A stretch of DNA of 64,000 bases. It comes from Geobacter sp. AOG2 (GTDB lineage: Bacteria; Desulfobacterota; Desulfuromonadia; Geobacterales; Pseudopelobacteraceae). Shown piece by piece: positions 29,892 through 38,404 of the stretch. The translations under genes were made by a program, and so were the position numbers. Numbering within the stretch: position 1 is the first letter of the stretch; each line of letters begins with the position of its first letter. A model generated the notes under the pieces. The model saw only the letters and a program-made list of their open reading frames with translations. It searched no databases and was not told the DNA's origin. The stretch lies in the NCBI RefSeq assembly GCF_019972295.1, contig NZ_BLJA01000001.1:280049-344048 (forward strand). Direction: 5' to 3'.

Positions 29892-31445
29892 TCAGTGAAG
29901 TCCTTTGAGTTCCTCCTGGCCCTCGCCGGGGATATCGTGGCCTCCCGCGGAATGGCATTCGCTGCAGTTAGTTTTGTAAAGCTCGTCACCGATGTCCACG
30001 GGATGGACGAACTGGGTTACCTGCTTGCCGGCCGGGATATTTTCCTGGACCTGACTGAGAACGTCATGACAAAGCGCGCAGTCCTTGGAAATGATCTTGC
30101 CCTCGGTTGATTTGTGTTTGCCGTCATGGCATCTGAAGCATCCCGCTGTATAAAAGTGTCCGATATTGTTCGGGTAGGTGTTCCACTTCACCTTCATGGC
30201 CGGGAAGAAGTTGCGTTCATAGATGTCTTTTACCTGTTCCACTGCCTGGTTGACGGCAGCCGCCTTCTGTTGGGCAATGGCCGGATAGTTTTTGGCATAA
30301 TAGGCCGGAATATCCTGGGTAATGGCGGCGAAGCCCTCTTCCTTGGTCTTGTACGGCCTGTTCAGGATCTCCACGGCGACCTTTTTGATGTAGGGCAGCC
30401 CGCGGTCGATGCGGCCGGATACGAAGTTAAGGTCCATCTCCTCATTGGGCGAATGGTAGATGTGGGTCGGCCTGTTGTGGCAGTCGGTGCAGTCCATCAG
30501 GCGCCTCTTTGCCTTGGCGAGTTCATCCTTTGTGAGTGGTTTTTCCATGTTCATATATTCGGTCATCTTGCCGTCCTTGCCCTTGACGGCTATGTACGGA
30601 ATATCGAACCTCTTCTGGTCGCGGGCGACGAAATAAACCTCCTGGCCGATGTGCCAGTGGATGCCGTTGGCGTTGGGCACCTTGGGATTGCCGCCGATAT
30701 GGATCAGCATGTCGATCTTGCGGGGGGTATTATCCTCGTTCGGGGCATAGTGATAGAAGATTTTCTGGCGGCCAACGTAGAATTTTGCGGGCCAATGGCA
30801 ATGTTCGCAGGTTTCTCTGGCTGGGCGCAGATTTTCAATGGGGGTCTCGATAGTTTCCGGATAGGTATGGAACAGAACTGCATAGAGCTGCTTCATGCCG
30901 GATATTTTGGCTTTCACATACCATGCGGCTCCTGGGCCCACGTGACATTCAACGCATCTGACCTTGGCGTGAGGTGAGTTTTTCCATGCGGTGTACTCGG
31001 GGGTCATGACCGGATGGCAGAGCTCGCCGCAGAAGGTGGTCGATTCCGTGAATTCATAGCCTTTGATAGAGGCAAGGGAAACAATCACAACAAAGACCGC
31101 CGTGGCAACGATGAAAAAGATGACAAGTCGGCGTTTGTGGACATCGTTCAGGTCGAGGCAGGGGAATTTGGGAATTTCCTCTTCAAGGGAGGCCATCCCT
31201 TCGAGCGCCCCCTTGCGGCGCTGTTCCCTGACGCGCCATGCGCCGAACGGTACGAGAATCAGACCGAAGATCAGCATGCCCGGGAAGAGGAAATAGGTCA
31301 TCAAGCCAATATATGGGTGCTCGATGCCGGTAATCATCTCAAAGGCGCTGAAGGCGATAATGAGACCTGTGGCTGTCATTGCCAGGATGATCCCGATCAT
31401 GCTGATAATATTCCAGGCGTACCCGGCGGTTTTGCGAATGGCCAT
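29892..31445 (-). CDS. seven-haem NapC/NirT-type inner-membrane cytochrome c (ImcH-like)
   Basis: 517 aa from the ATG at 31445 (AAGGAG upstream). The N-terminal 150 residues hold three hydrophobic segments (for example GIILAMTATGLIIAF, GMLIFGLILVPFGAW, VIFFIVATAVFVVIV). Six CXXCH motifs (CVECH, CEHCH, CTDCH, CFRCH, CALCH, CSECH) and one CX3CH (CGELCH) give up to seven haems. This layout matches ImcH of Geobacter, a quinol oxidase used with higher-potential acceptors; identity as the orthologue is not proven. It likely passes electrons from menaquinol to periplasmic cytochromes. A promoter candidate is at 31501-31530. Confidence 0.85.
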   Translation of the reverse strand: MAIRKTAGYAWNIISMIGIILAMTATGLIIAFSAFEMITGIEHPYIGLMTYFLFPGMLIFGLILVPFGAWRVREQRRKGALEGMASLEEEIPKFPCLDLNDVHKRRLVIFFIVATAVFVVIVSLASIKGYEFTESTTFCGELCHPVMTPEYTAWKNSPHAKVRCVECHVGPGAAWYVKAKISGMKQLYAVLFHTYPETIETPIENLRPARETCEHCHWPAKFYVGRQKIFYHYAPNEDNTPRKIDMLIHIGGNPKVPNANGIHWHIGQEVYFVARDQKRFDIPYIAVKGKDGKMTEYMNMEKPLTKDELAKAKRRLMDCTDCHNRPTHIYHSPNEEMDLNFVSGRIDRGLPYIKKVAVEILNRPYKTKEEGFAAITQDIPAYYAKNYPAIAQQKAAAVNQAVEQVKDIYERNFFPAMKVKWNTYPNNIGHFYTAGCFRCHDGKHKSTEGKIISKDCALCHDVLSQVQENIPAGKQVTQFVHPVDIGDELYKTNCSECHSAGGHDIPGEGQEELKGLH

Positions 31446-31500
31446 GGGCGTGTGCTCCTTGTTTCTTGGCGATTGTTGACAAAAATGCGTTAAGTTCAAC

Positions 31501-31530
31501 AAATTACAATGTTTGTGTATACTTTGTCAA
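31501..31530 (-). promoter_or_regulatory. candidate sigma-70 promoter of the ImcH-like gene
   Basis: On the minus strand TTGACA (31530-31525), 18 bases, TAATTT (31506-31501), 56 bases upstream of the ATG at 31445. The -35 box is perfect. Confidence 0.55.
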
Positions 31531-31598
31531 AACTTTTTTAAAATGCTGTTGCGATAGCGGGTGGATTGCCCTGCGGGCGGCGTTTTGTGAAACTTATG

Positions 31599-31627
31599 TT
31601 GACAAGCAATCTGTCTATGAATAAATT
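31599..31627 (+). promoter_or_regulatory. candidate sigma-70 promoter of the Cbc4-like operon
   Basis: TTGACA (31599-31604), 17 bases, TAAATT (31622-31627): perfect -35, optimal spacing, 5 of 6 in the -10. It is 89 bases upstream of the TTG start at 31716 and back to back with the promoter of the ImcH-like gene. Confidence 0.65.
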
Positions 31628-31715
31628 AAACAATGTTATATAACTCAATTATGACGGATTCCCGTGGCCCATAAGACATAACTTTCTGAAAAGGCGAAGC
31701 TGCGGAGGTGAAGAA

Positions 31716-32204
31716 TTGAAAAATCACGTTTGGCGGCCTTTGTTTGTTGCCCTAGTTGTTGTAGGGTTAATTCTTATTGTTAGAACATTGTTAGTTCCAA
31801 ATGATTTTGGTGTCTATGAACGCGGCTATATGTATGGTTGGCACCGCAAATCCAACGAAGCGGAATGGAAGGCTGTCCGCGTGAAATACAAGACCGCCAA
31901 GGCATGTTGGGCGTGTCACAAGGACAAGTACGGCGTTATCAGAAATTCACCGCACAGCTCTATCAGCTGCGAAAACTGCCACGGCCCCAATTACGACCAC
32001 CCCAGGGACCCCCTCGGCCTGACCATCGACCGTACCCGGTCCCTGTGCATCCGCTGTCACTCGTTTCTCCCTTATAAAACAAGCGACCGCGGCGGCATAC
32101 GCGGTATCAATCCTGAAACCCATTATCCCCAGGCCGAATGTGTGCTCTGCCATATCCCCCACAACCCGAAGCCGATGAACCAGAAGCAGGAGGCAAGGTC
32201 ATGA
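31716..32204 (+). CDS. membrane-anchored tetrahaem cytochrome c (CbcS-like)
   Basis: 162 aa from a TTG start; GGAGGTG lies 6 bases upstream and no better start exists. One N-terminal hydrophobic segment (LFVALVVVGLILIVRTLLV) anchors it with the rest in the periplasm. Four haem motifs: CWACH, CENCH, CIRCH, CVLCH. Its stop overlaps the start of the Fe-S subunit gene (ATGA). With the next two genes it forms a cytochrome / Fe-S / NrfD-type complex like Cbc4 (CbcSTU) of Geobacter sulfurreducens, proposed to oxidise menaquinol. Confidence 0.87.
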   Translation: MKNHVWRPLFVALVVVGLILIVRTLLVPNDFGVYERGYMYGWHRKSNEAEWKAVRVKYKTAKACWACHKDKYGVIRNSPHSSISCENCHGPNYDHPRDPLGLTIDRTRSLCIRCHSFLPYKTSDRGGIRGINPETHYPQAECVLCHIPHNPKPMNQKQEARS

Positions 32205-32986
32205 TGAACCGCCGCGAATTTTGCAAAAAGGCCATGATCGTTGTTGGCGGCATTGCCTTGCCGCTTGCCGCCCTGGAGGTCTTCAACCCCAAGAGACTGC
32301 GGGCTGAGAAAGAGGGTGCAGGCAAGGTGCGCTGGGTGTTCCTCGTTGATACCCACAAATGCGTGGGGTGCGGATTCTGTGTCAAGGCCTGCAAGATCGA
32401 GAACGAAATCCCCTATGATGCGAACGTAACACGAACCTGGGTCGAGCGTTATGTGATAACCAGAGACGGTAAAGCGCACATCGATTCACCCAAGGGGGCT
32501 CGGGACGGTTTCACGACCACAAAGATTGACCAGAATAAGGAAGGTATGCTGGACATACCGTCAGCGGATATAGTGAAGGCTTTTTTCGTCCCCAAGCTCT
32601 GCAACCAGTGTGATAACCCACCGTGCGTCCAGGTTTGTCCGGTCGGCGCAACTTACCAAACCGAGGACGGGGTGGTGCTGGTTGACCGCAGTTGGTGCAT
32701 CGGCTGCGGCTATTGCATCATGGGGTGCCCGTACAGTGTCCGATTCTTTCATCCTGTGTACCATGTAGCAGAAAAGTGCAACTTCTGTTATCACCGCATT
32801 TCCCAAGGGATGAAAACTGCCTGCGTGGAAGCCTGTCCGTTCGGTGCGCGCAGGATCGGCAACCTGCGCGACCCGGATGACCCGGTAACAAAGATTATCA
32901 TGACGGAACGGGTGAACGTTTTGAAGGAAGAGTACGGCACCAAGCCGCAGGTGTTCTACCTCGGGTTTTCGAAGGAGGTAAAATAG
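32201..32986 (+). CDS. Tat-exported four-cluster Fe-S protein (NrfC/CbcT-like)
   Basis: 261 aa from the ATG at 32201 (AGGAGG upstream), overlapping the cytochrome gene by 4 bases. The N-terminus has a Tat signal (NRREFCKKA followed by a hydrophobic stretch). Four ferredoxin-type Cys groups follow: CVGCGFCVKAC, CNQCDNPPCVQVCP, CIGCGYCIMGCP and CNFCYH...CVEACP, as in NrfC/DmsB subunits with up to four [4Fe-4S] clusters. It would relay electrons between the NrfD-type membrane protein and the tetrahaem cytochrome on the periplasmic side. Confidence 0.93.
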   Translation: MMNRREFCKKAMIVVGGIALPLAALEVFNPKRLRAEKEGAGKVRWVFLVDTHKCVGCGFCVKACKIENEIPYDANVTRTWVERYVITRDGKAHIDSPKGARDGFTTTKIDQNKEGMLDIPSADIVKAFFVPKLCNQCDNPPCVQVCPVGATYQTEDGVVLVDRSWCIGCGYCIMGCPYSVRFFHPVYHVAEKCNFCYHRISQGMKTACVEACPFGARRIGNLRDPDDPVTKIIMTERVNVLKEEYGTKPQVFYLGFSKEVK

Positions 32987-32988
32987 CC

Positions 32989-34242
32989 ATGGTACACGGT
33001 GAAGCCTGGACTATAAAAGAGTTCTTCGTCTATCCCAACGAATATATTTACTGGTCCATCCAGATCGTCATGTATCCCTACATGACCGGTCTTGTGGCGG
33101 GCGCCTTTGTTCTTTCATCCCTGTACCATGTTTTCGGGGTCAAACAGTTGAAGGAGATCGCACGTTTTTCCCTGGTATTTTCACTGGCCCTGCTTCCTGT
33201 GGCCATGATGCCTCTGTTACTCCATCTGCAGCAACCGTTCAGGGGGATCAACGTCTTGATGACGCCTCACTTCACTTCAGCAATTGCAGCCTTCGGCATC
33301 GTCTTTACCACGTATGGCATGATTGTGGCTTCTGAAATATGGTTCGTCTACCGCCAATTCATCGTCGAAAACGTTCTGGCTTTACGCGGGAAACAGGAAC
33401 GAAGCATGGTGGAGGCACTCCGGTTGGCCATCTATACGGTGCTCGCCATGGGTGCCATGGATCTCAGTGTCGAGGCCTTGCACAGAGACGAGCGGGCCGT
33501 GGGACGCCTTGCGGCGATCGGTATCCCGGTGGCATGTTTTCTTCATGGATACGCGGGCTTCATTTTTGGCTCCGTCAAGGCCAATGCCCTCTGGATGACC
33601 CCGCTCATGCCGGTTATCTTCATCTGTTCCGCCATCGTGTCGGGTATTGCCCTGTGCATGATCACCTATATCGTTACCGTAGAGGTCCGGAAGCTGGTTC
33701 TGACAAAGAAGTCGAAGAACAATCCGTGGCTACCCTCCACGGAGGACCTCAAAAGCGCTGAGATTCAGGTCGTCACCATGACGGCCAAGTACCTGATCAT
33801 GTTCATGGTCCTGGCGATTACCCTGGAACTACTGGACCTGATCTTCCGCGGTTATACGGCGGTCAGGTCGTGGGACATTCTGCGCAGCGTCATCTACGAA
33901 AAAGACTTCACCAAGATCTTCATCCTCCAGTACGGGTTGGGCAACCTGGTCCCCTTTATCCTGCTCCTCATGCCGCGCTTGACGGTCCGCAGGGCAGCAA
34001 TCGGCTCCCTTCTGGTGCTGCTGGGGGTTTTCATGATGCGCTGGAACGTTGTCATCGGAGGCCAGGCCTTTTCGGCCTCGTTTGCCGGTTTCATGGAGTA
34101 CCGCCTCCCCATATTGCCCGATAGTCTGGAAACCTTCAAAGAGGGCTTATTCGGCGCCTTGGCGGTCATTGTCACCCCTTTCATACTTTTCTATCTGGTG
34201 ACGAGGGTCCTGCCGGTTTTCGGGGTAAGGGATACGCACTGA
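32989..34242 (+). CDS. NrfD/PsrC-type integral membrane quinol subunit (CbcU-like)
   Basis: 417 aa, mostly hydrophobic with about ten predicted membrane segments, preceded by GGAGG and only 2 bases after the Fe-S gene. The overall layout (EWF-like amphipathic N-terminus, then repeated helices with conserved Glu and His such as MDLSVEALHRDE) is that of NrfD/PsrC family proteins, which bind quinol and hand electrons to the Fe-S partner. It completes the Cbc4-like operon; a strong terminator follows at 34365. Confidence 0.9.
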   Translation: MVHGEAWTIKEFFVYPNEYIYWSIQIVMYPYMTGLVAGAFVLSSLYHVFGVKQLKEIARFSLVFSLALLPVAMMPLLLHLQQPFRGINVLMTPHFTSAIAAFGIVFTTYGMIVASEIWFVYRQFIVENVLALRGKQERSMVEALRLAIYTVLAMGAMDLSVEALHRDERAVGRLAAIGIPVACFLHGYAGFIFGSVKANALWMTPLMPVIFICSAIVSGIALCMITYIVTVEVRKLVLTKKSKNNPWLPSTEDLKSAEIQVVTMTAKYLIMFMVLAITLELLDLIFRGYTAVRSWDILRSVIYEKDFTKIFILQYGLGNLVPFILLLMPRLTVRRAAIGSLLVLLGVFMMRWNVVIGGQAFSASFAGFMEYRLPILPDSLETFKEGLFGALAVIVTPFILFYLVTRVLPVFGVRDTH

Positions 34243-34364
34243 TCGCAGGCAATGAAAGCATGCTCGCGTTCAGGTTGGCGGCAGTCGTCGAGCAGGTTGA
34301 CCTGGTGAAATACGAAAACATCGAGATGGGTAGATCGTAGTATTGTAACGCTAACGTCATGCAG

Positions 34365-34404
34365 AACAACTAAACCCCGCCTTTTCAAGCGGGGTTTAGT
34401 TGTT
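34365..34404. terminator. bidirectional intrinsic terminator
   Basis: A perfect 16-bp stem (34365-34380 with 34389-34404) around an 8-base loop (CTTTTCAA). It lies between the ends of the Cbc4-like operon and the convergent CbcL-like gene. Confidence 0.88.
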
Positions 34405-34454
34405 CCAAGGGGGGCACAAGAGCCCCCCTTGCGATCTTGCGGTGAAAGGGGCGA

Positions 34455-36308
34455 TTACTCCGCGCCGCTTATAAAAGCCAGGATCATGAGCAGCAGCAGT
34501 GAAATGCCGGTGAAAAGGGCGGTGAAACCAAACCCCTTGACCAGGAAATCATAGGCTACGCCGCTGGTCCTTTTGCAGGCGTATTGCTCGGTTACACCCA
34601 ACTCCTCGTAGCGCTTCCACTGATCGCCACGTTCTTCAAGCATCTCTTCCTTGCCGATCTGGCCATTGAAGATGACGAAGTCCATGGGGAACTTCTCCGG
34701 TCGTCCGTGGGTATTGAAGAAGTGGACCGAGAAGATGAAGCCGGTTGCCAAAAGGGCCTCATCCGAGTGAACGATGGTCGCAACGTTGAATGCCCAACCG
34801 GGCAGGAACATACCGAAGAACTCCGGGAACCAGAGCATCAATCCTGAGCCGCCGATGGCGAACATACCCCAGAAGACGGCAACAAAGTCGAATTTTTCCC
34901 AGTAAGTCCAGCGCTCGAAGGTCGGCTTCGGCCCCCGGAAGAAGAACCACCTGACCATGCGGGTAACGTCCATGATGTCCCGCAGATTGAAGCAGAGTGA
35001 ATCAGGGCCGAACAGACGCTGGATCGGATTTCCCGGAAGGTCCTTCCTGATGAAGAGGAAGTTGATGCTCATGAACAGCGCCATGCCGAAATAGACGAAA
35101 GTGATGCCCGCGCAGATCCGGTGGATGAAACCAGCGTTGGCCGAACCGCCGTAGAGGTTCATCAGGGAGATCGCCCAGTGCTGGGTGCTGAATTTGAGCG
35201 GCAGGCCGGTCAGAGAGAGCCCCAGGAAGCTGGTGATAACCAGGATGTGCATGAAGATGTGGACGCGGTTGAAACGACGGTACTGTTTGTGGGCATCCGG
35301 CATGACATGGTGATGTTCACCGTTGGCAAGTTTGGCTGCTTTTTCCCGGTTTTCCACAAAACCGCGGAACATCCAGAGCAGGGTGTGAATCCAGAAGATG
35401 GTAAAGGTACTGAGCAACAGCCCGGTCATGGCAAGGAAGGTGTAGTACAGGATCGGATATTTCTCCCGGTCGCTGTGCTCGCCGTGGGCGTAGAACTTGG
35501 TAAAGAGCACGGTCGCCTTGCTGTGGCACTTGGCGCAGGTGTTCACAAGGTTGGCCGGATTGACGCTTGAATTTGGATCGTCCTTGGGGAGCACCGAGTG
35601 AGCCGTATGGCAGTCGGCACAGCCTGCGACCTTTTCCGGGAAACCGAGGCGGTAGTTTTTACCGTGGTAGCTCTCCATGTAGGTCTTGACGGCGACGTTA
35701 AAGACGTTGTTGCGCTTCATCATCGCTTCATCGCTGTGGCATTTCAGGCAGACTTTGGTGTGGAACTCCCGGTTGGCACGACTTTTGGGGTCGCCCAAGG
35801 GTTTTATCTCGTGCAGGCCGTGACAGTCGTTACAAGCGGCCGAGTCCATGTTGCCGGCAGCTACAGCCTTGCCGTGGACCGACTTCTGGTAGACCGACTC
35901 CTTGTCGTGGCACTGGATGCACTTGGCGACGACGATGCGCTTGTCGCCTTTCCAGTATTTGTGCACATGAATATCGGTGTGGCAGTCGGCGCACATAACA
36001 CCCTTGGTAATGTGGACGCTGGCATAATGCTCGGCGTTCTGCTTTTTATGGCAGCGCTCGCACTGAACCTTCTGGACCTTGATCTCTTTCCTCATGTGCT
36101 TGGCGAGATCGGTGATGTCCACATGGCAACTGGTACAGGCATTTTTGCCATGGACCGACTCGGCAAACGCCCGCACGGGAATCTTGTCACCGTGGCAGCC
36201 CAGACAGGTGGCCGGGTCGATCGCCATTCCCTGCTCGGCCAGCGACGGACTGGCCCAGGCTATTAGCAGCATCAGAAACGGCAGCAAACGACAGAAAACA
36301 AACTGCAT
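34455..36308 (-). CDS. cbcL: nonahaem cytochrome c / cytochrome b fusion (CbcL-like)
   Basis: 617 aa from the ATG at 36308 (GGAGGAG upstream). A Sec signal ends at SLA-EQG. Nine CXXCH motifs lie in the first half (CLGCH, CTSCH, CERCH, CADCH, CIQCH, CNDCH, CLKCH, CADCH, CAKCH). The second half is a multi-spanning cytochrome b domain of the formate dehydrogenase/HydC type with paired His residues (NRVHIFMHILVI, FIHRICAGI, VHFFNTHG). This matches CbcL of Geobacter, a menaquinol dehydrogenase used with low-potential acceptors. A 21-bp dyad lies upstream at 36350. Confidence 0.92.
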   Translation of the reverse strand: MQFVFCRLLPFLMLLIAWASPSLAEQGMAIDPATCLGCHGDKIPVRAFAESVHGKNACTSCHVDITDLAKHMRKEIKVQKVQCERCHKKQNAEHYASVHITKGVMCADCHTDIHVHKYWKGDKRIVVAKCIQCHDKESVYQKSVHGKAVAAGNMDSAACNDCHGLHEIKPLGDPKSRANREFHTKVCLKCHSDEAMMKRNNVFNVAVKTYMESYHGKNYRLGFPEKVAGCADCHTAHSVLPKDDPNSSVNPANLVNTCAKCHSKATVLFTKFYAHGEHSDREKYPILYYTFLAMTGLLLSTFTIFWIHTLLWMFRGFVENREKAAKLANGEHHHVMPDAHKQYRRFNRVHIFMHILVITSFLGLSLTGLPLKFSTQHWAISLMNLYGGSANAGFIHRICAGITFVYFGMALFMSINFLFIRKDLPGNPIQRLFGPDSLCFNLRDIMDVTRMVRWFFFRGPKPTFERWTYWEKFDFVAVFWGMFAIGGSGLMLWFPEFFGMFLPGWAFNVATIVHSDEALLATGFIFSVHFFNTHGRPEKFPMDFVIFNGQIGKEEMLEERGDQWKRYEELGVTEQYACKRTSGVAYDFLVKGFGFTALFTGISLLLLMILAFISGAE

Positions 36309-36349
36309 GACAGTGCTCCTCCATACCATAGAGTTGTAATGAAGACGGG

Positions 36350-36370
36350 GTGTATAAATTTGATATACAC
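36350..36370. promoter_or_regulatory. operator-like dyad upstream of cbcL
   Basis: GTGTATA, 7 bases, TATACAC: a perfect 7-bp inverted repeat centred 52 bases upstream of the cbcL ATG. The spacing of one helical turn between half-site centres fits a dimeric regulator. No regulator is assigned. Confidence 0.5.
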
Positions 36371-36686
36371 TACACAACAGATGATTCTAAATCAACGAAA
36401 ATTGCATACTGCATACATACTTTCTGGATGAAGTCGGTATCGGAAGGAGTTGAAACAATAAATAGGACAAAAAGGATCTTTAATAGATTGTTTGGGAATT
36501 TGCTACTTGGGCGGGATAAGTAGCTTCTTTGGCTCGGAGATGCCGTTGCCAGGCCCCCTACAGGCTGTATCCGCACGAATTCGTGACGTACCAGGTTCAC
36601 CTTTTCCATACCAGACACCATAACCTCCCGAATTCACGGCTCTTGGAAGTGCTGTATCCTTGACTTTGCCATGGGCTTTTGTTAGC
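36371..36686. other. gene-free stretch between cbcL and the class V aminotransferase gene
   Basis: About 316 bases without a convincing gene. It has two adjacent TGCATAC units near 36405 and an AT-rich half next to cbcL. An 83-codon minus-strand open frame (36370-36621) lacks an SD and family features. Otherwise I see nothing here. Confidence 0.5.
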
Positions 36687-36715
36687 TTGCCAGAGTGTCG
36701 GCAAAGTATTAATAT
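36687..36715 (+). promoter_or_regulatory. candidate sigma-70 promoter of the aminotransferase gene
   Basis: TTGCCA (36687-36692), 17 bases, TAATAT (36710-36715), 85 bases upstream of the ATG at 36801. Confidence 0.5.
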
Positions 36716-36800
36716 CCTAAAATTAACCGCACGAAGGCGCTAGTTGTCAAAACGTTGCCGCTGAGCATGCCTCACGGTAGATTCGGGAGCACATAAAATT

Positions 36801-37874
36801 ATGTACAAAAGACTGTTTATCCCCGGCCCCGTACCGGTCCACCCTGAAATCCTCGCCGCCATGGCAACCCCTCTGATCGGCCACCGCATGAAGGAATATG
36901 CCGAGCTGCATGAGCGTGTGACCTCCGGCCTGCAGAAGATTCTGCTCACGGAGGGCAAGGTCTTTCTTGCCACCTCCAGCGCGTTCGGCGTCATGGAAGG
37001 AGCAATCCGCAATCTGGTGGGAGGGCGGTGCGCCAACTTCTGCAATGGGGCTTTCTCGGACAAATGGCATGATGTCACGCGCCGTTGCGGAAAGCAGGCC
37101 GATGCCATCAGGTTCGACTGGGGCAAGCCGGTCACGCCCGAAGTGGTTGAACAGACCTTATCCACCGGCCGGTATGACAGCATGACCATGATCCATAATG
37201 AAAGCTCCACCGGGGTGATGTCGCCCCTGCCCGAGATTGCCGAGGTGATGCGCAAATTCCCGGATGTCATGTTCATCGTCGATACGGTCTCCTCCATGAG
37301 CGCCGTGAAGATCCCGGTGGATGAACTGGGCATCGATAGCTGTATCTTCGGGGTGCAGAAGGCCTTCGCTCTGCCGCCGGGCCTCGCGGTATTCACCGCC
37401 AGCGACAAGGCGCTCCAGCGGGCGGCGGCCATGGAAGGGCGCGGCTACTACTTCGATTTCCTGGAGTTCGCCGCCAACGACGCCAAGCACAACACCCCTT
37501 CCACCCCTTGCATCTCCCAGATTTTCGCCATGGATCGCCAATTGGAGCGAATCTTTGCCGAAGGGTTGGAGGCGCGCTGGGCACGTCACCGCAATATGGC
37601 CGAGTATGTCCGCCAATGGGTGACCGACCGTGGTTTCGGGCTTTTCCCCGAGCGGGACTATTGTTCGTTTACCCTGACCTGCGCTCGCAACGACCGCGGG
37701 ATCGACTTGGCCGGTCTGAAAAAAGAGCTGGCTGAAAAGGGCTTTGCCTTTGACGACGGCTATGGCAAAATTAAAGGGAAGACTTTTCGCATCGCTCATA
37801 TGGGTGACATGACCCTTAATGATCTGGAAGAACTTTTTGCCGCCATTATAAGTGTTATGCCTGACCTGGCCTGA
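36801..37874 (+). CDS. class V aminotransferase, alanine/serine-glyoxylate aminotransferase family
   Basis: 357 aa with GGGAG upstream. The start KRLFIPGPVPVHPE and GHRMKEY are typical of this family. PLP-binding Lys187 is in GVQKAFALPPGLA; the preceding VDTVSSMSAVKI holds the PLP-binding Asp. The family transfers amino groups from alanine, serine or related donors to glyoxylate or a similar keto acid, and some members act in serine or phosphonate metabolism. The zinc-ribbon peptide gene follows in the same transcript. Confidence 0.9.
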   Translation: MYKRLFIPGPVPVHPEILAAMATPLIGHRMKEYAELHERVTSGLQKILLTEGKVFLATSSAFGVMEGAIRNLVGGRCANFCNGAFSDKWHDVTRRCGKQADAIRFDWGKPVTPEVVEQTLSTGRYDSMTMIHNESSTGVMSPLPEIAEVMRKFPDVMFIVDTVSSMSAVKIPVDELGIDSCIFGVQKAFALPPGLAVFTASDKALQRAAAMEGRGYYFDFLEFAANDAKHNTPSTPCISQIFAMDRQLERIFAEGLEARWARHRNMAEYVRQWVTDRGFGLFPERDYCSFTLTCARNDRGIDLAGLKKELAEKGFAFDDGYGKIKGKTFRIAHMGDMTLNDLEELFAAIISVMPDLA

Positions 37875-37931
37875 AGTCCGCCAATTGAAACGGCCCGGCG
37901 GCGCGCACAGAAATACCAGGAGGAACAGACC

Positions 37932-38111
37932 ATGAAGTGCCCCAATTGCGGTAACAGGACATCGTTGAATCTTGACATGCATTCAGGTGGGTTTTCTTCA
38001 GACGAATCACCGCTCAAAGAGTGCGGCGCGTGCGGGCTTGTCTGGCGGGTCAAGACTGAGGGGGGCGAAACGAAGATCGACATCATCAAGCCTGCCGACA
38101 AGAAAAAATAG
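37932..38111 (+). CDS. 59-aa zinc-ribbon-like protein
   Basis: 59 aa starting MKCPNCGNRT, with a strong SD (AGGAGG) and a following terminator. Two CXXC pairs (CPNC at residues 3-6, CGAC at 31-34) can bind one zinc or iron, rubredoxin-knuckle style. The tail is Lys-rich. The gene lies 57 bases after the aminotransferase, probably the same transcript. Function is unknown; small zinc ribbons often bind nucleic acid or protein partners. Confidence 0.78.
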   Translation: MKCPNCGNRTSLNLDMHSGGFSSDESPLKECGACGLVWRVKTEGGETKIDIIKPADKKK

Positions 38112-38112
38112 T

Positions 38113-38136
38113 AAGACCCTCTCAGGAGAGGGTCTT
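38113..38136 (+). terminator. terminator hairpin after the zinc-ribbon gene
   Basis: Arms 38113-38123 and 38126-38136 (AAGACCCTCTC and its complement) start one base after the stop. The T-run is short (TTGTGTT), so efficiency is uncertain. Confidence 0.6.
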
Positions 38137-38221
38137 GTGTTGAAACGTTTCTTTCAGGGATTATCCCCGTGCGGCTGAATACTCCGGCAGCCCGGATGGG
38201 CTGCTTGATGCCGATCCCGTA

Positions 38222-38380
38222 CTATTCTTTTTCGAATGCGTCCTTGCCCGCGCCGCACAGGGGGCATGTCCAGTCGTCGGGCAATGATTCGAAGGCTGTT
38301 CCGGCGGGGATTCCACGGTCAGGATCTCCGGTAGCGGGGTCGTAGACATACTGGCAGATGGTGCAAATCCAGCGTTCCAT
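38222..38380 (-). CDS. rubredoxin
   Basis: 52 aa from the ATG at 38380 (AAAGGAG upstream). The two iron-binding knuckles CTICQY (residues 6-11) and CPLCGA (39-44), plus [25 protein letters not shown] and the C-terminal KDAFE, make it a standard rubredoxin binding one Fe by four Cys. It shuttles single electrons in the cytoplasm, often to oxygen- or peroxide-detoxifying proteins in anaerobes. It follows the ferredoxin gene on the same strand with a 24-base gap, so both redox carriers are probably one operon. Confidence 0.97.
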   Translation of the reverse strand: MERWICTICQYVYDPATGDPDRGIPAGTAFESLPDDWTCPLCGAGKDAFEKE

Positions 38381-38404
38381 AGCAATGCTCCTTTGTGAGT
38401 GAGT

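Noticed and set aside
36370-36621. 83-codon minus-strand open frame upstream of cbcL
   Set aside because: No SD, no similarity I recognise, and it overlaps the cbcL upstream dyad.
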